Program-made: the position numbers and the translations under genes
Notes under the pieces: generated by a model
The model's database searches: none
Seen by the model: the letters and a program-made list of their open reading frames with translations, nothing else
What the model was told of the DNA's origin: nothing
Assembly: GCA_030704615.1 (NCBI GenBank)
Contig: CM060731.1
Coordinates: 68,924,756-68,988,755, forward strand
DNA length: 64,000 bases
Direction: 5' to 3'
DNA from: Takakia lepidozioides
Taxonomy: Eukaryota > Streptophyta > Takakiopsida > Takakiales > Takakiaceae
Shown here: piece after piece, positions 11,091 through 23,115 of the stretch
How the letters are laid out: each line of letters begins with the position of its first letter
How positions within the stretch are numbered: position 1 is the stretch's first letter

Positions 11091-11745
11091 ATAGGCTTAC
11101 ATTCCAAAGACCTAATTTGATCACATCAATTTGGATTGAAACTTGAAACCAAAGTTAGATAATCCAAACACCTTTCCAATGATATATGACACACTACCAT
11201 GAGTGAAGAGCACAAAAAGTAAAAGACCAAAATGTCAAACAAGATCAAACTGCCACAAAAACAACATGAAATGGAATGGGGTCAGATTTTGGGACCTACA
11301 AGATTGACATAAACTTGGATTGCCATGAAACTTGAAACCAGAGTTAGATAATCCAAACACCTTTCCAATGACATATCATACACTACCATGAGTAAAGATC
11401 ACAAACGGAAAGCCTGAGCATCCTTCACACCAAAGGATATGTTCTAAAGCAAATGAGATTTGGTGACATCTGACAAAGGGATCAAGGAGCCCTGCTGAAA
11501 ATATAAAGTCAAACTTCTCATGAAGTTAGGCCAGCTCTTCAAATGAATGCTAGGAAGCACTGTCGTTTTCTCCAGCATTGCACTAGCGGGTATGCTTTGG
11601 ACGATCTAGCAAGAGACCAAAATGTCAAGCAAGCTCAAACAAAGTGAAGGGAATGGGGTAAAGTTTTGGGATCAAACAAGCTTCACATCAAATGGATGTG
11701 CAATGAAATTTAAAATCATGAGTTAGAAAACCAAGCTATGCGTAC
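11090..11745 (+). repeat. Degenerate direct repeats, unit near 190 bases
   Basis: The phrase GAAACTTGAAACC(A)AAGTTAGATAATCC-AAACACCTTTCCAATG occurs near 11137 and again near 11327. A weaker third copy near 11706 reads AATGAAATTTAAAATCATGAGTTAGAAAACC. Between them AGACCAAAATGTCAA(A/G)CAAG-TCAAAC and GGAATGGGGT-AGTTTTGGGA recur. This is a short tandem family of the kind seen in untranslated parts of plant retroelements. No coding sequence accompanies it. Confidence 0.75.
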
Positions 11746-11945
11746 ATGGCCAGGCTATGCCACGCCCCGATGTACCGATGGATGCACTGAAGTTGATTGG
11801 TGCTCATTCAAACTGGTCATTGGTAAATTTCAAGAGTCAACTGATGTGGTTGAGATTTAAAAAATTAATCAATGCATGTGCACATTCTTTGAGATTACCT
11901 TTGAAGTTGTAAGTAGAGGTTCTCTACTGGTTGTGAAACCCACAG

Positions 11946-13424
11946 TTGCTATCTCCATCCAAGTTACGTCCACGATGCGAATCTAATGTTCACTGTACTG
12001 TGGACGTTGAAAATGCTCATGGCAGCGGAGCTGTTTGGATTTTCATTTCAAACACCACACCCTACAAACAGATGAAGGATAATGAGAGCGTAGGCGGAAT
12101 AAATTTTAGTTTTGGAGGTGCGGATGTTACCTACGCATTCGGATATCGTTCTTTGAGTACTCAAGTGGATGAGTGCGAGGGACTCTGTGGAGGGGGGAGT
12201 CCTACCTACGCATTCGCCGATATCGTTCTTTGAGTACTCAAGTAGATGAGTGTGAGGGACTCTGTGGAGCGGGGAGTCCTCTCCAAAAAGCATCTAGCAA
12301 GGTCTGTTGTTTTGGTGGGTTTGGCAGTCAACGACTACTTTGCCTACAACGTAGATGGATCCCTTGAGGTACACTTGGCTCTTAAGTACTACACATACAT
12401 CGAGCTTTATCACGACTTAGAGCTTTACCATGCACGTTGAGTTGATCAGTTTTGAACTCGCGGAAATGTAAAGTTCAATCTGTGCTGGCTAGGATTACGA
12501 ATCGATTTGACTTTTTATATGTATAATCTTTCGAAATTCCGTTTACTATAATCTACAAACTGCCAATTTGGTGACATGGTGTCAAGTACGTCCTGCCATT
12601 TTGGTTGGAACAGGCGGTACCTGCAATGGAAACCACTGTGGTGGATAGCATTGCATACAGTGTGCGGCACATCTACAACCTGGGCATTCGTACCATCTTG
12701 GTAGCGAACCTGGTTCATATGCCATGTGTGCCATTCATCACTGCACCTGTAAACTTCACCGAATGCGTGAACAATGTAACTATAAACAATGAGAGTGTAC
12801 ATTACAACCTCTTGAACTGGAGAAGGCTCTGGGGACACTCAACAAGGGTCTGAAGGGAAGCCACATTGTTCTTCTCAACCTCGCACTTGTACGTGGATAA
12901 CTCGCCTCAGTCTTGTGGCGCTCGAGTTCTAGTGCATATAAACTCGATCTTAGGCAGAGGTCCGGTGTTATCTAATATGCCGGACCACTATATTTAAATC
13001 ATGCTCTTAGTTTCAAGAAACTCTCCAATTCCCTGCAGGATGAGTTCTGACGTACCTCTCACACGAGCTAAACTCATGAATATACTCCGAGTATCGAAAC
13101 TGCTGGTTCACGTTGAGAGTTCCAACCTACAGCTCCGGACGGGCATATGATTTTATGCCTGAAACTAAAACTAAAGATTTGCGAATCCACTGGCACATCG
13201 TTGCACGGGTAAATATGAGTACAATCTTACCGTTTGTGGCTACCTGGGAAGGGGAACCACTTTATACACTTTATACAGTTTGTGAAGATCCCTCGAAGTC
13301 AGTTTTCTTTGATGGTGTACATCCCACTGAGGCGGCATGGAAGGCAGTTATTGATCTCTACTCATCTGTATCTGGCTTCACCTACCCGATGCTTAAAACA
13401 TGGGCAAAGAAATACGATGTCTAG
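11946..13424 (+). pseudogene. GDSL-type esterase/lipase (SGNH hydrolase), broken multi-exon copy
   Basis: Secreted plant GDSL esterases carry five conserved blocks with a Ser-Asp-His catalytic set. Seen here in order: GGINFSFGGADVTYAF followed by SLSTQVDECE (block II, 12090-12180), LARSVVLVGLAVNDYFAY (block III, about 12295), VRHIYNLGIRTILVANLVHMPCVPF (block IV region, about 12660), and SVFFDGVHPTEAAWKAVIDLY with the catalytic Asp and His (13300-13360). The N-terminal GDS block with the nucleophilic Ser was not found. A 75-base tandem duplication repeats the block II region, and the frame shifts near 12812 into LEKALGTLNKGLKGSHIVLLN. Pseudogene. Confidence 0.75.
12129..12280 (+). repeat. Tandem duplication inside the GDSL pseudogene
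   Basis: Two copies, 12129-12203 (75 bases) and 12204-12280 (77 bases), each begin ACCTACGCATTCG and end GGGGAGTCCT. They differ by a CC insertion and four or five substitutions. Confidence 0.9.
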
Positions 13425-13671
13425 TGAAGACCGTTGTTTGTGAGTCTAGCACCTTTGTTTAATCGTGATGAGAAACATGAGCCTGCAAAATGATGTGTTA
13501 TTCGGAGCATACTACGCTTACCCAATGAGTTGAATGCAAGGCGTGGGATGCCTGCCAGTACGGTCGCCGGGGATGGACGTTCCGTCAAATCCCCACCCCC
13601 CTTGCTCCCCTCTCACCTGCGAGCCTGTAAAAATATAGAGTAAAACACTAGAAAATCAAGTGATGTGCAAG

Positions 13672-13765
13672 TAGCAGATTGTAGTGTGGTGGTTAGGTGA
13701 TGTGCTTCCATAGAGATGAGGTCTAACGTTCAATTCGTGGCAATGAAAGTGCATTGACTGATTGG
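13672..13765 (+). mobile_element. tRNA-derived SINE-like element
   Basis: GTAGTGTGGTGGTTAGGTGA resembles a pol III A box. About 35 bases later ACGTTCAATTCG resembles a B box (GGTTCRANTCC). The spacing fits a tRNA-derived SINE head. No clear tail or target duplication is visible. Confidence 0.45.
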
Positions 13766-14229
13766 ATACACATGGGACTAATTAATGTATTTTCTTAGCT
13801 CCAAAATAATCCTAATACCATCACTATTGCGGCGAGCTTTAAAGGAGAAAGAGACAAAGGACTTAACTTCATCTGACAGGAACTCACATGCACACAGTCC
13901 ATTGAAGAGGCAATGGTACAGTCCCGCAGAATGTTCAAAGAATAAGAGAGAGGGCAACTGAAATTTAGTGTATCCGTCCCCAACTTAGGCTTATTGGCCG
14001 AATGTCCAACAACTAGAACCACAAAAACGGAAGAAAAATCAAACTGCAACCGTTTAGGAACCTGGCAAAGTGCCTCAGGCACATAAGCTGCTTAGAGTAC
14101 TCAAGGCACTTGGGGTGGCTAAAACCTCTCCTAGGCTAGGGGGGAAATCTCTTCCAAGGAAATCCAGTATCTCCACACTAGTCATATCCTCACAAGACAT
14201 CTTATACCATCTTACTCTTCCAATCCCTG

Positions 14230-15450
14230 GTACATTGCTCATGGTCTACCAAAGCCTTGATCCCACACCCATGCTACGCATATCCTGCAATCACAATTCG
14301 TTTGGCCATATTGTTGAACACTCCCTTTGCTCCCTTGATGCACCCACATTTGGCATACATGTCCACCAGGGTAGTCTGGTACAATTTCAGCTTTGACAAT
14401 TCGCCATGGACGTCTTTGCCCTTTTCCAGGGCTGCCAAGCTCGTACCGCATTGCAAACACAAACAAACGTTGTGGTTGGGCTTCATCCCCTTTCCACATC
14501 ATTTGCTCATGGCTAAAAACCCATGCTTCGTAAATCCTGCCATCATCATATTCCAAGTTCTCAACACTCGTTCAGGCATAAATTGCCAAACACTTGGTGT
14601 GCATCCACAATGCTCCCATATTTGACATACATGTTGACAAGGGTGAAACAATCTCCATTTTCTGATACTCTCATCAGAGGACCATCAGGAACATAGTCCC
14701 TGCACCTCCGTTCACCAACTTTCAAAATCTTTGAGGCTGAGCCTATCAAGCCCGTGGCTTGTTGCTGGGCAGCTCACATATTGATGCTTGTGGCAGGCAG
14801 CCTTTCTAGAGGAAATCTGGAAAGCCCAAACTGCCACATGCGAAGAGGTACTTCAGATGGGGCGGTGATCCATGTGCTCCCTTCCTACACATATATTGCT
14901 GTTGAGATTTCTTCCATTTGTAACTAGGATGCGCATTTACAAAACGTGCTTCAAACAGCTAATTTCAAAGCTTTAGGTCTCACAAATTTATTCCACTATA
15001 AAGGGATTAAAACTGCAGTGAAAAGGACCATGCTTAGCATGTTGTTAGGCCTACCTGACTGTATGCATCTGTCATGTGGGATGACGACTCGATTCCAACC
15101 ATGCCAAAACGTTAGACTCCATTCAGCTTTTCACCCATGTCGGGCATATCCTGCAATCATCGAGTTCCATGACACCCCATTTCATCAGCAATATTCTCAA
15201 ACACCCATTTGCATCCTCGATGCTCCCATGTTAGACATACATTTTCATCAGGGCACAGTTCCAAATGACATGTGGAATGACTCCAGCTTTGACTGATGTC
15301 ACCATGGAGCTCTTTTCCCTTTTCCAGGTATGCCAAGCTTGCACAGGCATTGCAAGAGAGAGACATTAAGTACTGCCTCCTTCCTTCAAATTCTGTAGAG
15401 CCTCTTTCAGTCGCCTTGCAAGCCTCACCAAGCATCTTCACATGCCCAGC
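14230..15450 (-). pseudogene. PPR protein fragments
   Basis: Pentatricopeptide repeat debris, organellar RNA-binding in origin. Minus-strand frames carry LVDMYAKCGCIKGAKGVFNNMAK after SLAALEKGKDVHG (about 14280-14480), LVNMYVKYGSIVDAHQVFGN (about 14561-14650), and NACASLAYLEKGKELHGDI followed by a broken repeat (15157-15441). The pieces are in different frames with stops between, so none can make a full protein. This is the 3' outlier of the 14-27 kb PPR array. Confidence 0.8.
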
Positions 15451-15529
15451 AGTGCCAAAAGAATTTTTGTGGGCCTGCTCTCTTAGTCGTCTTAAGCTGT
15501 CGTCATGGAGGAGGTCCTGATTTATTCAC

Positions 15530-16750
15530 TATAAAACGGCTGCTACTTCCAGTTGACCATCTAAACATGAATGTTTTTTGTAGCTATCAATCCACAGGGA
15601 ATCATAGCTTGAAATTATATGGCCCTATCAGATCAGTCCGGACCCACACTCCATCCCTGCTACTTAAACTATCTCTACGTTGGAAAGAATAATGCACGGA
15701 CCCTCCCCTTGCTACTAGCAGCTGTGAATGACAGCCTAAACGACAGCGTGCAAACAGCCCAACCCTACTTATCATACACTAGTTCCTTTGCTGAATTTCT
15801 CCCAAGACATACCCAAATGTGTTGGGAAGAGAGAGGATAACGGCTTGCAACAAAGCTTGCCAATGCATCTTGTTGTCTGCTTCGCGCAGTAATTGAGCAG
15901 GCATCCACCTTTCTGCCTTCATTGTCCAACCATTGACTGGGCCTGATAAAATATTCCTTCAAAAGCTTCTCCTTGTCCCGTATCTGTTTTTGGATACTTC
16001 CCTGTTGGCACATTGGCAGTAACATGTCAAAAGCACTCCAACTTTAAAAATTAGGGACAACACTGATAAGAGAGCAAAACAGGCTGAATGTGTTGAAGAG
16101 GGTGTCCTCATTGGCACTGATTTTATCCCTCGTGCCACAGCTGCTGCTGTTTCCAATTGATTCATCATTGTTTCTTGTACCTATACATCCATAGGGAATC
16201 TTGTGCTTGAAATCTGGTCCTCTTGGATGAATCTGGATCCACGCTCTATCCCTGCTCCTTCATCTATATATCCTTTCCCCTACACCAGTCATGGATGTAC
16301 ATAGATAGTCGCCTTACTATTAGCAGCTGACAATGACAGCCTATATTTTTCAAGCAGACACCCCAACCCTACTTATCACACACTAGTTCCTATAATGAGC
16401 TGTAAAAATCTGCTGGGGAGAGAGAGGAAAAAATTCCCAACAAAGCTTTGCAATGCATCTTGTTGTCTGTTTCTCTCTGTAATTTAACAGGCATTCACCA
16501 CCATGGACTTGGGTCTGAAAAAAATTCCTTCCAAAGCTTCTCCTCGTCTCTGCTATCTGTTTTTGGATATTTCCTCTTGCCACTCGCCAGTAACACGTCA
16601 AAATCACTCCAAACCACCGTAGATCCACCCAAAGAGCTCACTTGCAGAATTCAACATGAAAATTTAAGGACAACTCTGACAAGAGGGAGAAACAGGCTGA
16701 AATGGACAAACTTCTTCACATCGAACAGTCAGAAAGCTACACCTTGAAAT
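15530..16750. repeat. Tandemly duplicated segment shared with other sites in the PPR array
   Basis: A segment of roughly 600 bases appears twice here. The two copies share CCCAACCCTACTTATCA, AATGCATCTTGTTGTCTG, TATCTGTTTTTGGATA and GAGGGAGAAACAGGCTGAA-type motifs (about 15.74-16.11 kb and 16.35-16.71 kb). Parts recur at 21.60-21.84, 25.56-25.74 and 25.89-26.17 kb. In the minus-strand reading at 25.9-26.15 kb it encodes PAWVDGQLEAAEVAAQLIKSG, so it may derive from an N-terminal or inter-repeat part of the PPR genes. Its function is unknown. Confidence 0.7.
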
Positions 16751-17480
16751 TGCGGTTGTCCCACCATTGTGAAGGTTATTTCAAAAAATCGACAGCTGGG
16801 CAGCCACGTACAGTCCCAACCCTCCCAAGTACCTTGCATGCACATCCTCTTTCCATGCCCTTCTCAGGAACAGCCTCGATTCGGACTGTAAAAGCAGTTT
16901 TAGCAGAGCAAAACGAGATTCTAACTTCACTCAGCAACTTGGGGTACAATCGTACAATTCCAGTCCAACACAACTCATGGATTCCGCCGGGGTCGAGGCC
17001 GTACGATCATACTAGAGTTTAGTCAAACTCTCTCAGACTCCTCATCCACATGAAGATCCCGCGCCTTCAAAGCGAATGTCCCACCATTGTATCGATCTTT
17101 AAAGAACTGATTCATGCTCCAGCCTTGACCTAATAAAAGGAACCCGCCAAGTGTTTCGTGGCATCAAATTAAACTCGAGACTGCGCTGACGGCTCGACCC
17201 CGCCGCGCACGGTAATTGATATATATATATATATATATATGATTTATTTTTATTTTTGTTATACGAACAGGGGGATTGGAGATTGGAGCCCTGGAATATT
17301 TATTAAGGTAAGGAAAAAATAACCTTACAAAGCCATAAGGCAGATGATAGAGGTACCACTCAGAACCAATAGCCTGAGAGAAGGGGGGGGATTATTTATT
17401 GATATTGAAAAATGAGAATGCCATGAGGGGGACTGGATTTTACATAGGTAGGACTTTTACACTTTTTCTTTTTTCTTTTT
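16750..17480. other. Spacer with a TA microsatellite
   Basis: No gene seen. An (AT)11 microsatellite lies at 17219-17240, and an 8-base G run near 17385. Confidence 0.7.
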
Positions 17481-17481
17481 G

Positions 17482-17615
17482 GTCCAACTTTTTTTTTTTT
17501 TTTACCTCTTATAACAGGAAGGCCTTCATGACACACCAGACAGTGGTTTGAACCCACAACCACATCCAACGTGGTATGTGCCCATTACCACTGGCTACAT
17601 ACTGGTTGTCTACAC
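17482..17615 (-). mobile_element. tRNA-derived SINE with poly(A) tail
   Basis: On the minus strand, TAGCCAGTGGTAATGGGC resembles an A box, and GTGGGTTCAAACCAC contains a B box matching GGTTCRANNCC. The head is followed by about 50 bases and an A run (T run at 17482-17501 on the plus strand). This is the layout of a plant SINE. No functional tRNA cloverleaf is proposed. Confidence 0.6.
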
Positions 17616-17634
17616 TTTTGAGAATGATATGAGA

Positions 17635-17740
17635 CTAGGGCTTCGCGTTGCTCCGCACTACTAGCGACGATTCTAAGACCTATGTTCAATTTTCACAAAA
17701 AGGGGTGGGTCATTCCCATGGTGTTACATGCATACACTGT
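17635..17740 (+). repeat. Dispersed repeat, copy 1
   Basis: AGGGCTTCGCGTTGCTCCGC, then ACTACTAGCGACGA, TATGTTCAATTTTCACAAAA and GGTGGGTCAT. A second copy in the same orientation lies at 23013-23115. Both sit in the PPR array. A weak B-box-like TGTTCAATTTTC leaves a SINE origin open. Confidence 0.75.
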
Positions 17741-18330
17741 GTATTTCATTGTTTTTCGGAAGAAGAACGGAGGAGTGTTGTTGAAGCTATCATGTTATTT
17801 TTATTTTTCAAAGAAAAGAGGGCTGAAATTCTGCTGGTCTCTCCTGTTCAACATCCCCAGAGTTTGACGCAGCACATAAAGATTGCCACTAAGACTAAGC
17901 TGCATTACCACAGGTAGACACCTAAGACTTTCAAAAGAAAGAAAAGGAAAAAAAAAAAAAAAAAAAACGGGAAGCTACTTCTCACAAATCAGGCCCTTCA
18001 TTATGGTGAGGAGAAAATAACCTCTTTGATAAAGATAAAGGTAAATTTTCTTTAATGTCCAATGAATCTATAGAGCCTACTGCTCAACACAGCCCATCTA
18101 GAGGCCAATGGTCGGTTTGAAGGCACATGTTGAAGGATTGAACCCAAGATCACTAACCGAGCACAAGGCTCATGGGACCCCGGGGGTGGGGGGATGGGGG
18201 GTGGTTGGGGAGAAGATCATACCACACACGACAAGGTTGATTTTTCTTTATATATTTGCGGTAACTCGTATTAAATCAAGGGAAATAACCTTGGGAGAAC
18301 TTTAAGGCCTTACCAGAAGGTGGGTAACAT
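17741..18330. other. Spacer with A run and possible second SINE-like head
   Basis: No gene seen. An A run lies at about 17950-17967. On the minus strand near 18130-18170 GGGTTCAATCC matches a pol III B box, but no convincing A box or tail accompanies it. Confidence 0.4.
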
Positions 18331-18419
18331 ATCCTGGGGAAAGATATTTTTTAGTTTGGTAGGTGAAACAGCTGTCTGGAGTGTTTTCTGGCTGCTGTAT
18401 TACCCTGAGTTTATTACCA

Positions 18420-19720
18420 GTAGTCCCCACAAGAACACACCCCATTGTTGAAGTGATGAAAGCAGATGGCATCCCTTGCAATAATTTCTCGTGCAACAAT
18501 TTTGGAAATCAACTTGGTGCTAGTGTGGCAGTCCCCACATACACATAGGTTTTTAATGCTGCGGATAGGGGTCCTAGGGGGTGTGCTAATGAGCCCAAAA
18601 GCTATGGCCAGCTTTTCGCTGTGGTGGTAAAGAGCCTGTTCCTTCATATGCTGATCCACATCACGCAACACAAAAGCGTGTCTCAGGCACATATCCCGCC
18701 TCCTTAATCTGCCAAGTCAATCTCTCTAACGCATCATAGATCTCCTCTGCTTGTGAGTGAGATCTATCTCCAACGGCAAATGTATCCATCTTGTGATTCC
18801 ATCTTGAAAATACATTCTGCAGCACACTCTGCTAACTCCACATTTCCATAGATTCTGCAGGCACCAAGCAAGGCCCCCCACACTGAAGCACCTGGTTTGA
18901 GTGCCATGTTGGCAATGAAATCTTCTTCATCCAAGCGCCCTGCACGGCCAAGGAGGTCAACCATGCAGGTGCAGTGCTTTTCTGTTGGTGTAATGTCATG
19001 CTCTTGACACATGGATTGAAAATAATGACCACCTTCATCTACAAGGCCCAAATGGCTGCATGCAGAGAGAACACCAATAAATGTGACCTCATTTGGCTTC
19101 ACACTAGTTTAAACAGTTGGAGAGCCTCGTGACCACGCCCATGCTGAGTGTATCCTATAATCATCGTAGTCCATGAGACCACATCTGGTTTAAGAATTTT
19201 ATCAAACCTCCCGTGCATCCTCTACACTCCCACATTTGGTATACAAATCAATGAGGGCATTCCTGACGTAGCATCTGACTCACACACAGATTTGATAATG
19301 TAGGCATGGACCCACTTGCCCTGTTCCAGGGATGCTTCACACCCTCTCTTTGCATTTGTCGAAAGAGTTTGAAAGCCTCCTCACCATGACCACTATGTGC
19401 ACATCCTCCAATCATCGCAGTCCATGAGACCACATCTCGCTTAGGCATTCTGTCAAACACATTGAGTGCATCCATCACACTCCTGCACTTGCAATACATA
19501 CTGACAAGGGCATTCCTGAGTCCAATATCTGACTCAAATTCAGCTTTGATGATGCTGGCTGTTTGCCACGTTCTAAAGCCTCCGGGCCAGCACAAGCGTT
19601 GAGGACAATAATAAAAGAGACAATATCTGCCTTCATGCCTTCTCTTTGCATGCGCTGAAAGAGTTAAAAAGACCATGACCATGCTGAGCAGATCCTGCAA
19701 TCATAGCCCTTCATCATTCT
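18420..19720 (-). pseudogene. PPR-DYW C-terminal half, frameshifted
   Basis: DYW-type PPR proteins edit C to U in organelle transcripts. From the 3' end the minus strand shows a DYW deaminase end with [12 protein letters not shown] (HxE zinc/catalytic motif), [13 protein letters not shown] (CxxCH zinc ligands) and [14 protein letters not shown] before the stop (18420-18692). E/E+ motifs follow at 18764-19102 (FIGVLSACSHLGLVDEGG, MVDLLGRAGRLDE, WGALLGACRIYGNVELAE), then PLS repeats at 19248-19700 (ALVSMYCKCRSVMDALNVFD, MPKRDVVSWTAMIGGCAHSG). The pieces need several frame changes. The DYW end itself is intact, so this was a full editing factor that has decayed. Confidence 0.85.
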
Positions 19721-21310
19721 TCTCACCTTTGCAGTATTATCCCACCTACCAGCTGCAGCATAGATGTTTGATAGCAACACATAAGTCGTGGCATCCTAGT
19801 GTTCATCCCATTTGAGGATAGATGTTGCCGCACGTTCAGCCATCCACATTGCCATGGATTCTGCAGGCACGAAGCAAGGCCTTCCACACCACAACGTCTG
19901 GATTGATTGGCATCTTATTAATCAGATCCACTACCTCATCCAGTTGTCCCGCACGTCCAAGAAGGTCCACCATACAGCCAAAGTGCTTTACTGTCGAAGT
20001 GACACCATGATCTTGATTTCCTTCATTCAGTAGGCCAGAGTGGCTGCATGCAGAGAGAACACATATAAAGGTGATTTGTCCGGCTTCAAGCCATTCTTTT
20101 ACATTCCCTCAAATAGTTGCAGGACCTCCCTATGACACCATGCTGGGCATATCCTGCGAACATCGCGTTCCACGACACCACATTTCGTTCAGCCATATTG
20201 TCGAACACTCCCTTCGCATCCTCAATGCACCCACATTTGGCATACATGTCCACTAGGGCAGTGTACAATTCCAGCTTTGACGATGTCACCATGGACCTCT
20301 TTTCCCTTTTCCAGGGCTGCCAGGCTTGCACAGGCATTGCAAACGGAAACAAACGTGATGCGGTCGGGCTTCACCCCTTCCCCCATCATTTGCTCATAGG
20401 TCTCCAAAGCCTCCATCCCGCGCCCTTGCTGTGCATACCCTGCAATCATCGCACTCCACGACACCAAATCTCGTTCAGCCATACTGTCAAACACTCCCTC
20501 CGCATCCTCGATGCACCCACATTTTGCATACGTGCCCACGAGGATATCGTTCAGAATCACATCTGGTACAATTCCAGCTTTTGCGATACAACCATGCACT
20601 CTTTGCCCTTTTCTAGGGCTGCCAGGCTTGCAAACGCACAGATGTGATGTGGTTGGGCTTCACCCCTTCCACCATCATCTGCTCACACGTCTCCAAAGCC
20701 TCCATCCCGCGCCCCTGCTGTGTATGCCCTGCAAGCATCGCGTTCCATGACACACCACATTTCATTCAGCCATATTGTTGAACACTGCCTTCGCATCCTC
20801 GATGCTCCCACATTTGGCATACATGTCCACGAGGGCATTGTTCAGAATGACATCGGGTACAATTCCAGCTCTGACGATGTCGCCGTGGGCCTCTTTGCCC
20901 TTTTCCAGAGCTCCAAGGCTTGCAAACGCACACAAACGTGATGTGGTTGGGCTTCACCCCTTCCCCCATCATTTGTTCATAGGTCTCCAAAGCCTGCACC
21001 CCACGTCCCTGCTGTGCATACCCTGCAAGCATTGCGCTCCACGACACCACATCTCGTTCAGCCTGCATATTGTTGAAAACTGCCTTTGCATCCTTAATGC
21101 ACCCACATTTGGCATACATGTCCACCAGGGCAGTGTTCAGAATGACATCCGGTACAATTCCAGTTTTGACGAGGTCATCATGGACCTCTTTCCCCTTTTC
21201 TAGGGCTCCCAGGCTTGCATACGCATTGCAAATGCAACCAAACGTGATGTGGTTGGGCTTCACCCCTTCGCGCATCATTTGCTCATATGCCTGTACCTCT
21301 GTTTACCAAC
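19700..21310 (-). pseudogene. PPR E-domain plus homogenised PLS repeats, no DYW end
   Basis: A second PPR gene relic directly adjoins the DYW copy. Its E motif reads MVDLLGRAGQLDEVVDLINKM and NPDVVVWKALLRACRIHGN (about 19850-20000, minus strand). Upstream of it are at least four near-identical repeat blocks with [40 protein letters not shown] and NACASLAALEKGKEVHGD. Their AKCGCI motifs lie near 20.24, 20.53, 20.82 and 21.11 kb, about 290 bases apart. Open stretches (20222-20599, 20766-21278) are interrupted by frameshifts. A junction near 19.7 kb cuts off its E+/DYW end. Confidence 0.8.
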
Positions 21311-21859
21311 TTTGAAAGTCTCGAGGCTGAGCCAAACGCCTAGGCCCTTTTGGGGCCTAGTTATTGGGCAAACCACACACAGCAGGTTGATGCTTGTGTA
21401 AAGGGATTTCTAGAGGATATCTGGAAAACCCGGATCAATTGTTTAAACTGGGTGCGGAGTCAATGGCCACAAGGCTACGGCAAACAACGTCTTAGGAATA
21501 CTCTCTCTATCTCTCCCTCCAGACGAGAGGAATTCAAGGTCGGATGGTTGGGTCAGCGGAACAGGCATTTACCTTTTTGCCTCGATTGTCCCACCATTAA
21601 CATGGGTCAGAAAAGTATTCATTCCACAGCTTCTCGTCTCTGTTACCTATTTCTGGATACTTTCCTATTGTCACATTGGCAGTATCATGTCAGTCACTCC
21701 AAACTATCAAAGGTTTAGTCAACCAGCTAACTTGCAGAATTCAACATGAAAATTTAGGGCTGATTCTGATAACAGGCATCTCAGGGCCGAGTCTGATGAG
21801 AGGCAAAAACAGGCTGAAATAGGTCGAAGAAGAGGGTGCCGTCACCATATTGCGTGAAA

Positions 21860-22510
21860 CCCCTCCGCGCTCAAGGATGCCGGGTGGCTCAATTCTGGCT
21901 TTGATAATATCAGCATGGATCTTTTTGCCCTTTTCCAGGTCTGCTAGGCTGGCACATGCATCGAGAATGGAAGTGAATGTGACTTTGTCCGGTACCCACC
22001 CTTCCCATATCATTTGCTCATAGGTCTCCAAGGCCTCCTGACCACACCCTTGCTGAGCATATCCTGCAATCATCGCACTCCATGAAACCACATCTCGTCC
22101 AGCCATATTGACGAAAACTCGACGGGCCTCCTTCATGCTCCCGCACTTGGCATAGATGGCAGCAAGGGCAGCCTCTAGAATGATATCTGGTGCAATTCCA
22201 GCTTTCATAATGTCAGCTTGGACCTGTTTCCCTTTTCCAGGGCACCTATGCTGGCACACGCCTCTGAGAGCAAAAACGAACGTGATCTTGGTGGGCGTCA
22301 CCCCTTCACGTACCATTGGTCAAAGGTTCCACAACTGTCTTCCAGGATGTTTAGAGTCGGAGAATCCTCCAGAACTTCAGAATCCAACCCTTGCATAGTG
22401 GCAAATGAAGTCCCTTGGGGTGACTTATGGCAGCCAGTATTGCTGGAATTGGTGTAGGTCAGGGATTGATACACCAAGAAAGCTTGATCTTCATCCTTCC
22501 CAAACAAGAA
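21860..22510 (-). pseudogene. PPR N-terminal portion
   Basis: An open minus-strand frame (21741-22316) contains [59 protein letters not shown] and PDKVTFTSILDACASLADLE. It then ends in unrelated repeat sequence near 21860. The upstream frame (22298-22507, FLVYQSLTYTNSSNTGCHKS) may be the non-repeat N-terminus, one frame off. The repeats are more diverged from each other than those at 20-21 or 24-25 kb, so this may be the oldest or least homogenised copy. Confidence 0.7.
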
Positions 22511-22699
22511 GTTATATGTTGGACAACTGCCAGTTCATAAGAATCCTTGTTAGTAACACAACTTGGCAATGAAATAACCAGAAAGGAAGACGGTAGATAG
22601 TGTGTACAAACACCACTAAGTACACTGGAAAAGGAAGAGTGGGAAGATATTCATGTCATGTCAAGACATGGACAAGACCCATTAGGGTCATCTGGCATT

Positions 22700-23020
22700 A
22701 CCTGACTACAGACACAAGCAACACTGAGAACCACCACGGTGCAGCTGAGCAGAAAGAGATTGAAACACGGCGTAAGACCAAGCTGACTCTTCCAAGAACC
22801 TTGTAAATGCAATCAAGGACGCGGGGGCATCATCTATCCGGGTTTTTTTCCCAGTTATTTTCGGGCAGACTGGGCAGGGCCCAAAGAAATTGACGACGTA
22901 CGAAATATAGCTTCGACAGGTGGCGACGAAACGTGGCGACAATGACGTGGCACTATGGCACCCTATTCCTGCTCTACGCTAAACTAGCTCTCGACCTTCG
23001 GTCATCGCTAGAACTAGGGC
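22700..23020. repeat. Inverted dispersed repeat, copy 1 (mate at 33.9-34.4 kb)
   Basis: Contains GAGATTGAAACACGGC, AAGACCAAGCTGACTCT, AAGAACCTTGTAAAT, then AAAGAAATTGACGACG, ATGACGTGGCACTATGG, CACCCTATTCCTGCTCTACG and CTTCGGTCATCG. The same blocks appear reverse-complemented between 33.9 and 34.4 kb. In both places a PPR sequence follows on the strand that reads away from the repeat, so it behaves like a shared 5' flank of PPR copies. Confidence 0.8.
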
Positions 23021-23115
23021 TTCGTGTTGCTCCGCACTACTAGCGACGAATTCTGAGAACTATGTTCAATTTTTCACAAAAAAAAAAGGTGGGTCATCCC
23101 CACGGTGTTACATGT
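23013..23115 (+). repeat. Dispersed repeat, copy 2
   Basis: Same sequence family as 17635-17740: GGGCTTCGTGTTGCTCCGC, ACTACTAGCGACGA, TATGTTCAATTTTTCAC, GGTGGGTCATCCCCACGG. It follows directly on the inverted dispersed repeat at 22.7-23.02 kb. Confidence 0.75.

Noticed and set aside
17520..17612. Functional tRNA gene
   Set aside because: A and B box-like motifs are present but no cloverleaf or anticodon stem can be drawn, and an A tail follows; a SINE fits better.
20117..20647. Plus-strand frames of up to 176 codons across the PPR array (also 24898-25707 and 26633-27283)
   Set aside because: They are antisense images of the homogenised PPR repeats, repeating the same composition at the same period.
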